From contig CM064871.1 in NCBI GenBank assembly GCA_032719365.1, positions 32,151,566-32,215,565 on the forward strand: a DNA stretch of 64,000 nucleotides. Direction: 5' to 3'. A model generated the notes under the pieces. It did no database searches. It saw nothing but the letters and a program-made list of their open reading frames with translations, and had not been told where the DNA came from. The translations under genes and the position numbers were made by a program. This stretch comes from Prinsepia uniflora. Taxonomy: Eukaryota > Streptophyta > Magnoliopsida > Rosales > Rosaceae. This document shows, piece after piece, positions 1 through 10,916 of this stretch (position 1 is the first letter of the stretch; each line of letters starts with the position of its first letter).

Positions 1-658
1 CTTTTTTTATAAATCAAAAATTCAATTTTCACAAAATCAAATTAATAAAAGGAAATTGTTGGAGCTAATTTTTTTGAAATTTTACGTAATAATCTCATTT
101 AATATCCCCATCATGATGACCATGATCATGTGACAAATCCAATACATCATGTTGATGTGGGTCACGTCGAGGCAGTGGCGCCCTCCCGCCGGTGCTGTGT
201 TTGTTTTTTTTATGCTATTTCTTTCTGCTGATAAGATTAAAGTCAGTATTGGACCGTAGAGTGTAGTGTGTCACTCACTCACTCAATTATTCACTACGAG
301 CAACTCCAACACAGCAGAAGCCTGAATTTGTGTCCAAGTGTCAACGCCGTTTCACTCTTTTGTTTATTTTATTTTTAATTGTTCTTTTGTAAATAAAAGT
401 AGTAAGTTTGTCTTTGTCAGTACTCATTGCTCACTACTCTCATTTCTTAGATGTCTTCATTCACATGCCTACAATTACACCGTAAATCTCATTTTCATTA
501 TATAACATTAATTTTATCCTTACTTATTCATTTTAAATTCATCACCATCTTCTTAATTAAAAAAATGGAAAGAAAAAAATGAAACTTGGAAAAGGCTAAT
601 TGAATAAATAGTTTCATTGTTATGAAAAATAAAAAATAAAAAATAAAAGTTTCCTTGG
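1..658. other. AT-rich intergenic DNA, no gene seen
   Basis: I find no credible open reading frame or RNA gene. The stretch is AT-rich with scattered A and T runs. It is the flank into which the hAT-like element that follows inserted. Confidence 0.6.
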
Positions 659-666
659 GTGTAGAG

Positions 667-1635
667 TAGGGGTGGGCACGGTTCGGTATGGTACAAAATT
701 GATCGATACCAGAACCATACCATTTAATTTTAATCGGTACGGTACGGTTCGGTATTCAATATTTTGAAAGTGAAACCAGATCGTACCGTACCAATTAAGT
801 TCGGTACGGTTTCGGTATGGTTTCGGTTTTGAGCCAAAATTTTGTTTGTAATTATAAAGTAAGGGTTGGGTTTATGCATGATTAAGTTTGAGCTTAGATT
901 CTCAATAATTTTGTTTTTGGTTCCCTAATCAAAAGTCAAAATCAAAATCAAATCATATATAAATAAATATTACCGATTTCATGTCCAATCCAAAAGATCA
1001 ATTAGCTGGCTTTGCTAATTAAAAACTTTCAGTAGCTGACATTCAAGTAGAAACTTCTGAGTCCTCCATGTAATTTTGTTTTTAATTAGCATAGACAGCC
1101 AAAAGATCAATGACAAACCGTGTCTAATAATACAATGAGCGCAAGGCAACATTACATAGAGAAAAGAAAACAATAAATTAACAATTTTAACACTAATTTA
1201 GCACAAGACAAACTCCAGAAGCTTATATTCATTATTGAATCTTAGTCCTCTAGCATAGTAAAAGACTAAAGAAAAAAGAAAACTACATTTATGAAGGACT
1301 TAAGTTTTCAAATATGTATTGAAGAAGTTGCACTAAGTTGAAGATATCAACTCTTAGAAGCTAAATTAAGACATGTATGGTCATATCAACTCTTGAAGAA
1401 GACCTAATAAACCAATAAGAAATAAATTTAATTATTAAAAAAAAAATTTAATTTGGTACGGTATCGGTACGGGACGGTTTTTTAAAATATCGATACCGAA
1501 ACCGTACCGAATTATATCGGTACGGTTTCGGTACCGTACCAATCATATAACGGTTTTACTATTCGGTTTTTTTTCGGTATGGTTTGATCTGAAACGGTAC
1601 GGTTTCGGTATTTTGGTTCCATGTGCCCAGCCCTA
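667..1635. mobile_element. Non-autonomous hAT-like DNA transposon
   Basis: The 969-bp element has terminal inverted repeats TAGGGGTGGGCAC (667-679) and GTGCCCAGCCCTA (1623-1635), with one mismatch. It is flanked by a perfect 8-bp target duplication GTGTAGAG (659-666 and 1636-1643). An 8-bp duplication together with a (C/T)AGGG-type terminus is diagnostic of the hAT superfamily. Both ends carry many subterminal copies of a CGGTACGGT-like motif on both strands (about 680-830 and 1450-1615), the kind of repeats hAT transposases bind. There is no transposase frame, so it would need a partner element. The middle is ordinary AT-rich DNA. Confidence 0.9.
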
Positions 1636-1807
1636 GTGTAGAGAGAATCATATAATTCTTTTGCTTTCTAAACAGTGGTGGTAAGGGCCATATAATTGAG
1701 AATTGAAACAAAACACCCTTACCAAACACAGTATCAGGGGAGGTTCCATCTTCCACTAGCCCTACTCATTATGTGGACACCCGCCACTCAAAACATCCAT
1801 GATGTCA
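1636..1807. other. Intergenic flank and left LINE target duplication
   Basis: Short flank between the hAT-like element and the LINE. Bases 1794-1807 match 26609-26622 in 13 of 14 positions (CAT, C or A, CATGATGTCA). I take this as the target duplication of the LINE. A 14-bp direct repeat starting CATACCCACC also occurs at 1806 and 1879, so the exact LINE 5' end is uncertain by a few tens of bases. Confidence 0.6.
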
Positions 1808-3902
1808 TACCCACCTGAGAAACCAAGGAGAAATTTACTTGCCAATTGGGATGACCCAGATATGAGGACTATGGAGCATACCCACCTGAGTAACACCCCC
1901 TTCTGTTTTTCTTTGGGATCGAGTGTTGTGAGTAAGTTTGGCCTTTAATCCTAATCTCACCACAAATTCAGCTCCGTTTCTCTTACCTCCATTTCCAAGC
2001 CCACCCGTTTATTTACGCTTCGCCCTCCCAATTCCGCCATACCCACATCATCCTTATCCTCTCTAGCCTCGCTTACTGTTTCAGCGACGTTGGAGGCGAC
2101 TCGCAATGTTTGTGGTTTGTGGATGTCGGAAACCGGTGTTCCGACTCGGTCGGTGTCCTGATTATGCTTGTGCGACCAGGCGTTCTTTCTCCTGGCGCTC
2201 ATCGCCTGCACGGTACAATCGTTTTATCCACTATTCTTTTAATTGTTCTTATGTGATTCATCTTGTTAATTTTTGGGAATTGGAATCAATTTGTGATTTT
2301 GTTGTGGAACGTTGGGATCAATTCTTAATTTGTATTCGGTCTTGGGCTATCATGGACCCTCGTGGGTCTCCGCCCCCCTCCCCTGGTTCCATCAATCCTG
2401 TTGGCCACTCTTGGCCCTTACTTCCTCAGAATGGCCCTTCTGGTTTTTCCAGCAGCTCTCCTCTTCCCTCAACTCTCAAAATTTGTTCCCCTGCTCTCAA
2501 TAGCTTGTGTGATGGATCTCGGATGGTGGATGATAAGGTAGTTACTACTATTTGCCTTCAGGATGGTGTGTTGGGTTCTCTGAATGGTGGTGGTGGGCCA
2601 CCGAATGCTCTTGAGGATGGTTTTGGGGCTGCTTCTGAGACTGCTGTTGTAACACCTCGGACATTCGGGGATTTTAATATTTCAATTTAATGTGTGAATT
2701 GACGCTTTTACCCTTGTGATTGGTATGGCCAAATTGTTGACTTTTTGATTGATGAGTTAAATGGACTTTGACCTATGACTATGACGTAGTATGGGACGTC
2801 ACGAGTTCATAGACAGGTGGCACGTCCATTTCGGACGATCAGGGAAAAATTTATGACTATCGGAAGTTCAGGGGCATTACCGTAAGTTGGACTTCACGGG
2901 CGAAAATGTTGACTTTTCGTTTAACAATTAAGTTTCACGCGACTCCAGGACCGTTGGGAAGGTCTCGACGTCCTGAGTCCGTAGACAGGCGGCACGCAAA
3001 AATCGGACTTCGTATGGCTGAGTTACGGGCCTAGGAAGTGAAGGGCATTTTGGTAATTTCTGAACTAGGGGCATTTTGGTCATTTCACCCATGGTCACTG
3101 TAGCAACCGCGGGGGAGCAATTGCTGCACCACCGTGTACGGTGGTTCTGAGTCTCAATTGTTAAATCAGTGTGTGAGTTCGAAAGTTGGGATTGTTTAAA
3201 GCCTTATAAACATCAGAACGTGGCTGATCATGGACACCATTTGTTAATTCAAGATTCGAACTTTTGCGGGAAACATTTCTCAGTGGACAGTGAGGCTTCC
3301 ACGAGCTGTTGGCTGGCAAGGATTGTTTAAACTGAGTGGGATTTAAGTGTGCTTCACTCTGTTGCAATGAGGGCTGAGAATTGGAGAGGAAAACCAGAGA
3401 ATTCAGTTTCTGGAAAATTGGAGGGAATTTCGGAGTTTAATTTATGGTGCTTGTTGGACCAAACCAAGGCCTGGTTTAGTCTTCTGGGAGTATTTGGAAC
3501 TCAACCACATCGAAATTGAAGGCTAACAGTCACGGTTGAGCTGGGACGGAGGCTGCTGTTTTCAGGGAAGGTGCAGAGCTTGGGACGACAACCTACAGGT
3601 ACTTTCAGACACAATTGATTGTTCATTTTGGTTCGTTTTGATCCTGTTATGCTTCCTGTGAAGTTAATTGGACAATGGGTTTGAAACCAGGAAGTTCTGG
3701 TAATTGACCCGATTGGTTGATCGCGGGTCGATGGGTCGTTTGGGGATGTGTCGAGGTTGATTTTTGTCACAGAACCTAAATTGGATAGTTAATAAACATG
3801 TTAGGATCAAATGGGATTGAAATCGAGTTGGAATTGATGGGTATTCAACCGGGTCAAGCCGCGGGTGGCAGACCCGTATTACAGACAAACGGGTGAAGGA
3901 GG

Positions 3903-3947
3903 TGACACTGTAGCTACAGTGTCAGGCGCGTGACTTTCACGCGCAGC
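3903..3947. repeat. Perfect 22-bp palindrome followed by a GC-rich hairpin
   Basis: Bases 3903-3924 are a perfect palindrome with 11-bp arms (TGACACTGTAG / CTACAGTGTCA). Directly after it, GCGCGTGA and TCACGCGC (about 3926-3944) form an 8-bp stem with loop CTT. The second hairpin is shared with most of the other LTRs here; the first is only partly preserved in them. Confidence 0.85.
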
Positions 3948-4261
3948 CACTTTGGACGGCGCGTGAGGGCGCGTTGGACCTTATCTCCGATCACGATCAA
4001 CATGACTTTTGTTCCTCTCATCATTCTGAACATTTTTGGTGATTTAACCATGTTGATCTGAGATAAGCTTTGATGGGTCAGTTTAGGGCCGGTTGCCTCG
4101 GGAAACGTGTTGTACGGTTTCCCCGGGCCGGTTTCTATTTCGGACTTTGTGGTTAAACGTTTAAGACTTGTAGTGACCCTTACATGTGATTTGAACTGAC
4201 AGGAATTGTACGATAATCTCGGTACAGGTCCGTACGCGCAGATTCGCAGCGGAATCGTACA

Positions 4262-4923
4262 GTGAGTGGGCCCGTTTTCATTAAACCCTTGCATGCTTAA
4301 ATGTTTTCTGATTTACTTATATGTTCACATGCTGGAATCTATAAATGGTTTTGATGATATTGAGATTTCGGTTATGGCACGTTTCACGGTATTTGGGCAT
4401 GAGACCCGTGTGATGAAACGTAACAATCGGTTCAGATTTTACCTCTGTATACATATATGTTGCATGTGGATATCAATAAAATGTATTTGGTGCTGCACTG
4501 TATAGATCCTTCCATATTATATTGTCTCCTCCGGATGAGGTACCCTGGAGAGGTCACGGACGTCTAGAACGTCCAGCGTCTATGACGCTAAGCATCGGGG
4601 ATGCTGTAACCGAACAGGGTTCGGGGATTTAACTCGGAATTGAGACCCGAGTGGCACGCGTAGCCTTGTGATTGTGACCTTATTGGACGTCAGGGACGTC
4701 AGACATCAGGGATGTCGGATTGGAGTGTATAGTGCAGTGGCTAAAATCATGGTTATGGTTTTATTACATGCCTTATGATTCATATTATATTATTTATGAT
4801 TTTAAATGATGCTGCATGCATGTTTGGAAAACGGAGGGGTAAATTATATGTTTTACTTTTCAAATGATTTTATAAACCTGAGTTCGGTCCACTCACCCTT
4901 AATGTTTTTGGTAACCCCTCCAG
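4262..4923 (+). other. Intron-like interval in solo LTR 1
   Basis: GTGAGT donor at 4262-4267 and CCCCTCCAG acceptor ending at 4923. It is preceded by a 59-nt exon-like segment (4203-4261) whose acceptor is CTGACAG. An upstream donor ACAG|GTACTT is at 3599. GTGAGTGGGCC (4262-4272) pairs with GGTCCACTCAC (4886-4896), with one G-U wobble. No transcript evidence is available to me. Confidence 0.5.
4558..4716. repeat. Array of seven short hairpins in solo LTR 1
   Basis: Seven inverted repeats with 6-bp arms lie in a row: GGACGT/ACGTCC (4558-4574), AGCGTC/GACGCT (4575-4589), AGCATC/GATGCT (4591-4605), CCGAAC/GTTCGG (4610-4624), ACTCGG/CCGAGT (4632-4652), GACGTC/GACGTC (4686-4700) and GACATC/GATGTC (4702-4716). 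Loops are 3 to 9 nt, often AGG or GGG. Arm sequences differ but pairing is kept. Confidence 0.85.
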
Positions 4924-7308
4924 GTCGTGATACTGAGGTAGATGAGGAACCTGAGGCTGAGGCATAGATCTACTTCTGCGTACCTGAACCCCTGTTGGGT
5001 GGTTTGCCCGCAGGTTTTATGTTAGAGTCGTGCTCGCAACTTGTAATTTTGAATTTCATCCCTTATCTTACATTCGTTTAATTCGGATTTGATGTATCAC
5101 TTTAATTTGGTTATTTATGCATTTGATGTTTTGAGGTTAAAATTGGTATGAATTATTGGGTGTCAGACGGGAGCAGGGCACGTCCCCTTGTGGTCCCTGT
5201 GGGATCGGGGCGGGTCCTGTCAGCTGTTGTTGGGACCTCCAATGTTAGTTATTGCAAGGCTGTGATTGGCTCTAACTCACGGGTTCGGCCGACTCATACT
5301 CTCACTTTTTACAAACCTAAATTGGCGGATGGAAGGAAACTTGTGTGTCCCCCTAAGGAGGCGGATGCTATTGCTACTGAAGAGTGGTAATTTTGTCTGG
5401 TTTGGTACTTTGTTGACAAACAGTTGCCTTTTTCGGCAGTGAATTTTCTTGCTAGGAAATTGTGGACTAATTGGGGTTTTCTGGAAGGTTCTTGTTAATG
5501 ATAAAGGCTTCTATTATTTTAAGTTCAAGGATGAATATTTTTGTGCCTCTGTTATTGATGATGGGCCTTGGCATTTCACGGGGCGCCCTATTTATCATAC
5601 CCGTTGGAATACCGGGCTTGTTCTCTCCAAACACTCCCACACCAAAGTGCCTATTTGGGGTTAGGTTCTATAATGTTCCGCTTGAACACTGGAATTTGGA
5701 AGGTTTTGGGCACGTGGAGAGCGTTGTGGGTAAGCCTTTGTTTGCTGATTCATTCACGGTGAAGAAAAAAAGGATTGTTTTCATGCGTGTGTGTGTTGAA
5801 GTGGATGCTACTGAAGAGCCAATTAACTTATTTGATATGCAACTTTGCTCGGAAGAAGAAGGGGAGATTCCTCAAGTTGTGGAGGTCCGAGTTGAGTATG
5901 AGAGTTTGCCACGGTTTTGTGGAAATTGTAAAGGCTTTGGCCATTTGGAGTCCTTGTGTTCTCTTAGTCATCGACTTGAGGGGGACAATGGGACTAATTC
6001 TAGGGACCGTCCTTCTGTGGGTTCTCGGAAACGTTTGGGTCCATCAAATAAGAATAAGTCCTTGGCACTAGATACTCCTATTGAACTTCGTAGGCCTGTC
6101 TGCGTGGGTTTGGAGGAGCCCAAATTTCAGGTCCTTGATACTGCTCCTGTGGTCCATGTAGGCCCAACAAAAATTGTTAACGAGGGTGTTGGCCAGAGCT
6201 CGAGTGTGCCTGATTTGCGCAGCCCTAATACTAGGGTGGGAGGGGGAAATGATGCTCTTGGGGTTTCACCTCCAATTGTGATGGAGGTTAGTCGCCTCCT
6301 CACACTGATGACTTCTCCAGCCCTAATTATTTTGGTGCGCTTGGTTGTTTGGTGGATGACTTGGATTTAGTGGAGGATGAAATCAATTCCTCTGACACGG
6401 ATCAGGCCAATAATGATTTTCTGGTAAGTGCCTCAGCTAATTTGGGTATCACTAAGAAGAAGAAGGGTAAGGGCAAGAAAAAAGGCAAAGTAGAATTGGT
6501 TGGGAAATTATCTCGGGTTCTCTCTATCCCCCATTCTCATGATTAGTGCGGGTTTTTGGAATGTTTGTGGGCTGAATGCAGTTTCTTGGCACCTTGAGGT
6601 TAGAAAGTTTATTCTTGCTAATAATTTGTGTATTGTTGGTTTGTTGGAAACTAGAGTTAATTTTCCGCGTTTTGCTGGCATCTCATCCTCTATTCTTCGT
6701 AATTGGAATTTCTGCAATAACTACTCTCATCACTTCAATGGGAGAATTTGGTTAGGTTGGGATCCTAATGTGGTTATGTTGTTTGTCCTGAGTATGTTTG
6801 ATCAGGTGGTGAACTATGTTCTATGGGTTGAATGTTGACTTTACTCGTCTAAGGTTATGGGAAAGTCTTAGTTCTTTTGCTGATAGTTTGGGTGAGGTTC
6901 TTTGGGCTGTCTTAGGGGACATTAATATTACTAGAGGCCTTAATGATAGTAGTGGGAGTATTGATGGCCGTAGGGGGACTATCTCTGCTTTCAATCATTT
7001 CTTAAGGGAGGTGAGTCTTGATGATTTGGGGTATAGTGGTAATCACCTTACTTGGTGCAACCTTCAATTTGGTGAAACTAGACCGGGTCTTGGCCAATGA
7101 GGTATGACTATCTATTCTTCCTAATTGCTCTGTGAAGTTCCTTAACTGTGGGTCTTCGAACCACTGCCCTGGTTGTATTGATTTTGGTCTTCCTAGCTCT
7201 AACCGTTGAGCCCCTTTTAAGTTCTTTGATTTCTATGTTGACCGACCTACTTTTCTTGATATTGTTCAACAAGCTTTTGATTCCTCGTGTCATGGTACTC
7301 ACCAATAC

Positions 7309-10300
7309 TGTAATGACCCGTCCCGAATATCGGGATTGAATATTAATTAATTATGGTTTAGAATGACTAATCGGGGATTAGTTGAGTGGAATCGGACGAA
7401 ACGTGGAAAATGACCGTTTTGCCCCTGGCGTGGGCAAAATGTTGACTTTTAGTTCGGGCGGTCAAATGGACTTTGACCGATGACTGTGACGTAGTTCGGG
7501 ACGTCACCAGTTTATAGACAGGTGGCACGTTCGATTCCGACATTCGTAGAGAAAGTTATGGCGTTCGGCAGTTGAGGGGTATTTTGGTAATTTGGCATGT
7601 TAGGGGCCAAATGTTGACTTTTTGATCGGGAGGTCCGATAGACGAGGGCCAAGGACCGTTACGTAGGCCTCGTCGATACGAATCCAACGACAGGCGGCAT
7701 GCCGAAATCGGAGATTCGACGACGAAGTTATGGTCACGGAATCGGGCTCGATTAACCGAACGAACCGGGATTAAAATAATATTTTAATATGAACAGTACC
7801 CGATGACTGAACACACTTGGATGAGTGACGAGTGTCACTCATCCCCTAAAATCAAGCATTAAACCAGGATCCTTGTTTTGGGGAGAACATAATTATTGTG
7901 TTTTATTAATTATTAATTAATTAAAAATCCATTAAACCTCCATTTTTCTCTTCTGTGTTTTCTTAACCGTGTACCACCAAAATTCAAAATTCTTCCACCC
8001 ATAATCTCATCCCTATCCACTAAACTTGTGAACGGAAATTGGAAAGAATTCAGAGACTGATTGAGTGAGGAAAACACGAGGGATTGAGGGAAACTGTAGA
8101 ACTGGAATTTCGGATTTTGAGTTTTGGGAGGGAAAATCGATTTGGAAGAATTGAGCCGTGAGGATTGGAATTGAAGCTTCATTTAGCTTCCTGAGATTGT
8201 GACGAGTGGAACCAGATCAAAAACGAGAGGAATTGGTGCCGTTTTGGCTCTGAACGGACTTGGTGACAGTAATGGAGTTTGAAGGTCGAGTCGTGATCTT
8301 GGAGCGATCAAACGGTGTAATTGATGTGGGGATTATGTTCTTGAGGATCCCACGATGCTTTTGGGTTCATCAATTGGAAGAAAACGTTTGAGATTGACGG
8401 AACTCCATGGTTGCACAGTGACGGCTGTTCTTCGAAGAATCGAGTTTGAGTCGTGGAGTTGGAGGCTTCGATTGATTCAATTGAGTTGGGGGAAATGTTT
8501 ACCTGAGTCTATTGAAGCTTCTGGTTGAATCAATTTAAGGGAATCGATTGAAATTGAAGGAGTTCGAGTGATGAACAGTTTTCGGGGTGTTCTTCGAATG
8601 ACCATCTGTGATCGTGAGGTTAGAGGTAAGATTGTTTGTAATTGAGTCCACAGATCTTTAATTGAACTTAATTCGAAGCTGACTGAATGTTCAATTGATG
8701 AAAACAGTGTGGAATTGAAGAAAACCAGCCGGGTCTGATCGCGGGTTAAACGACCCGTTTACCAGACAAACGGGTGAGGGAGACAGTACTGTAGCTGGCG
8801 CGTGAGTTTCACGCGCCGCCACTCACGGCGGCGCGTGAGGGCGCGTCCGGCCTAGTCTCCAGGTGAGGTCAACATGAATTTTGATCCTCTCAGTATAACG
8901 AACATTTTGACGTTGATTTCGAGGAAATCGGATATTGTTTCAGTAATGTTCCGCGTATCCGAAGTTTTGTATTACGTTAAAAATACGTATTTAAATTCCG
9001 GAAAAATTGGGGAAAATTATATGTTGTATTTTGAGATGTTAGTAACCCCCTATAATGATTTTGGACAGGAGTTGCAATTTCCAGAATTTACGGAAAAACG
9101 TACAGCTCGGGAAACGAACCGTTTTGAACGGTGTGTGTGAGTGGACTTTGTTTTCTAACTGTGATGCATGCATATATGATTTAAAATGCTTTATTATATG
9201 ATTTGATATGCTTTGGCATGATTGGTATTTCAATTCGGTGATTTCTCGGTTTTATGATTATTATATTATTATATTCTAGCACGATTTTCGAGAAATCATG
9301 AAATTGGTTAAAAATGATATTGTGGGCGTGAGAACCCAAGTAAATAATGATTTTGACTCGGATTTGGAGTTACATGTGAATTTGATGATTTATGGTATTC
9401 TCGTGATTTTGTGATTATTTTAATCAGTCTTTCGGGCACGTTTTACGAGGAACGTGCAAATGATGTTTTGGGCTAGGCCCGGGATTGAAAATGATGTTTG
9501 ACTCGGGTTATGAGTCAGGAAATTGAAAATGATATTTGGACTCAGATTATGAGTTAGTGATTGATTTTATGGATTTACGTGATCGTGGCAACTCGGGTTT
9601 ACGGTTGCACGGATTTACGTGAAATTGATATTTTGGGCTTGAGACCCAATGGAATTGTGATTTTGATTGGATTTGTATTTCCATGTGATTACATGATGAT
9701 ATTGATGATTTTGGATTTATAAAGTAAATCGGGACTTGGGACTGAGATCCTGTATTGTAAATGATTTGGTTTTTAATGCAACTGTTTTTCACTGGTTTTT
9801 GTGATAATGATATGTTGTGGATAATTAGGGCTTTCGGGTGGAAATATGTTTTTCCCCGGAGTGCACCCAGGAGATAACGCTCACCTTCGGGATGGAAGTG
9901 TTTACCCCGAAGAGGTCACGTAGCACGATCTTTGTCGAGCAGCCCAGGGGAGGCTTGACTCAGATCAGATGTGCTGGATTATATGGATCGGTAAGTGATG
10001 TGTTCACGAGATCCGGATCGTCGGCTGGTGAGGTTTTCACAGCGACGGATTGCTGACTGGTGATGTGTTCACAGCAGCGGATGCTCGGATTTTGAGCGGT
10101 CCTTGAGCCTATTGATATGCACGTGTTGCAGGGATAAACGTGACTCTAAGCAACAGGATATGGAAATAAGTCCCGTGGATTATGGAAAATGATTTTGAGG
10201 AAACCGTGGTTTAGCGGTTAAAATGATTTAAAGAAACTGTGAAATTTTTTGTGATATTAAACTGATTTGGTGAACATGAGTTTTTGTGGACCATGGGAAA

Positions 10301-10647
10301 ATATGTTTTGATTTCGGTCCACTGTTCATACTTGAATGATTTCATACTATTACTCATGTTTTATGATACGCATGCAAGTTTGTGAAAACTGGAGGGTAAG
10401 AATATATTTTGATAAATGTTTTTATAAGAGGTCATTTTGTCCACTCACACATTTTCTGTTTTATTAACCCTTCAGGTCGTGGCGCGTTGTTCGAGGCTAT
10501 TCCAGAGGTGGAGGTATGTGTGGGCACAGGCGCAAAATTCCCTTGTCTGGCAGGTGCTGAAGGGTTATTTCGGACTTTCAGTTGACTTGTCAGACGGGAG
10601 CAGGACCAGGCACGGTTATCTATGTCCTTCGGGGACGGGTCCTGTCA
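7309..10647 (+). mobile_element. Solo LTR 2, Tekay-like Ty3-gypsy, in LINE ORF2
   Basis: The 3339-bp LTR begins TGTAATGACCC and ends GGGTCCTGTCA. It has the perfect 5-bp duplication AATAC (7304-7308 and 10648-10652). It sits in the endonuclease to reverse-transcriptase linker of the LINE. A perfect GC-rich hairpin GGCGCGTGA-GTT-TCACGCGCC is at 8797-8817. It has the same internal layout as the other LTRs, but its second intron-like interval is longer. Confidence 0.93.
9137..10475 (+). other. Intron-like interval in solo LTR 2
   Basis: GTGAGT donor at 9137 and CCCTTCAG acceptor ending at 10475. A 68-nt exon-like segment (9069-9136) precedes it, following the acceptor TTGGACAG. An earlier donor AG|GTAAG is at 8626. 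GTGTGAGTGGAC (9135-9146) is the exact reverse complement of GTCCACTCACAC (10439-10450). Several short hairpins lie inside, for example GGGC-TAG-GCCC and TTGGG-CTTGAGA-CCCAA. No transcript evidence is available. Confidence 0.5.
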
Positions 10648-10916
10648 AATACCGTTTAGTTCGGAGGTTAAAGGTCTTAAAGGAGGCTTTGAAGCGTATT
10701 AATCGAGGGCCTAATTCTGATGTCTCCGAGCAGGTCATGAAAGTTAGGGTGGATCTTGATGATTGTCAGACCTTGTTAAGAGGTAATCCTCTTGATAATG
10801 ACTTGATATGTAGGGAGAAATAATGTCTCCAGGCTTATACTGCTTGTTTATTACGGGAGGAAAGCTTCTTCCGGCAAAAGTCTAGGCTCAAGTGGATGGC
10901 TGATGGTGATCTCAAC

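Larger units (their letters stand above)
2648..5222 (+). mobile_element. Solo LTR 1, Tekay-like Ty3-gypsy, in LINE ORF1
   Basis: The 2575-bp LTR begins TGTAACACC and ends TCCTGTCA. It is flanked by the perfect 5-bp duplication GCTGT (2643-2647 and 5223-5227). The 3' end carries the GTCAGACGGGAGCAGG block found in all Tekay-like LTRs of this window. There is no internal region, so it is the product of LTR-LTR recombination. Inside are a 22-bp palindrome, a GC-rich hairpin, and an intron-like layout with a hairpin array; these are listed separately. Confidence 0.93.
2352..6546 (+). pseudogene. LINE ORF1 (nucleic-acid-binding protein), broken
   Basis: ORF1 proteins of plant L1 elements bind the element RNA. 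I place the start at ATG 2352 (MDPRGSPP...); an in-frame ATG at 2106 gives a longer but unlikely version. The frame runs to 2647, is split by the solo LTR, and resumes at 5228 in the same frame. A TAA at 5388-5390 and frameshifts near 5490 and 5660 then break it. Before the last break is a DUF4283-like domain (about 5490-5660, with KGFYYFKF and GPWHFTGRP). After it comes a zinc knuckle CX2CX4HX4C (CGNCKGFGHLESLC, about 5918-5959). The lysine-rich tail ends at TAG 6544-6546 and overlaps the ORF2 start by a few bases. Confidence 0.8.
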
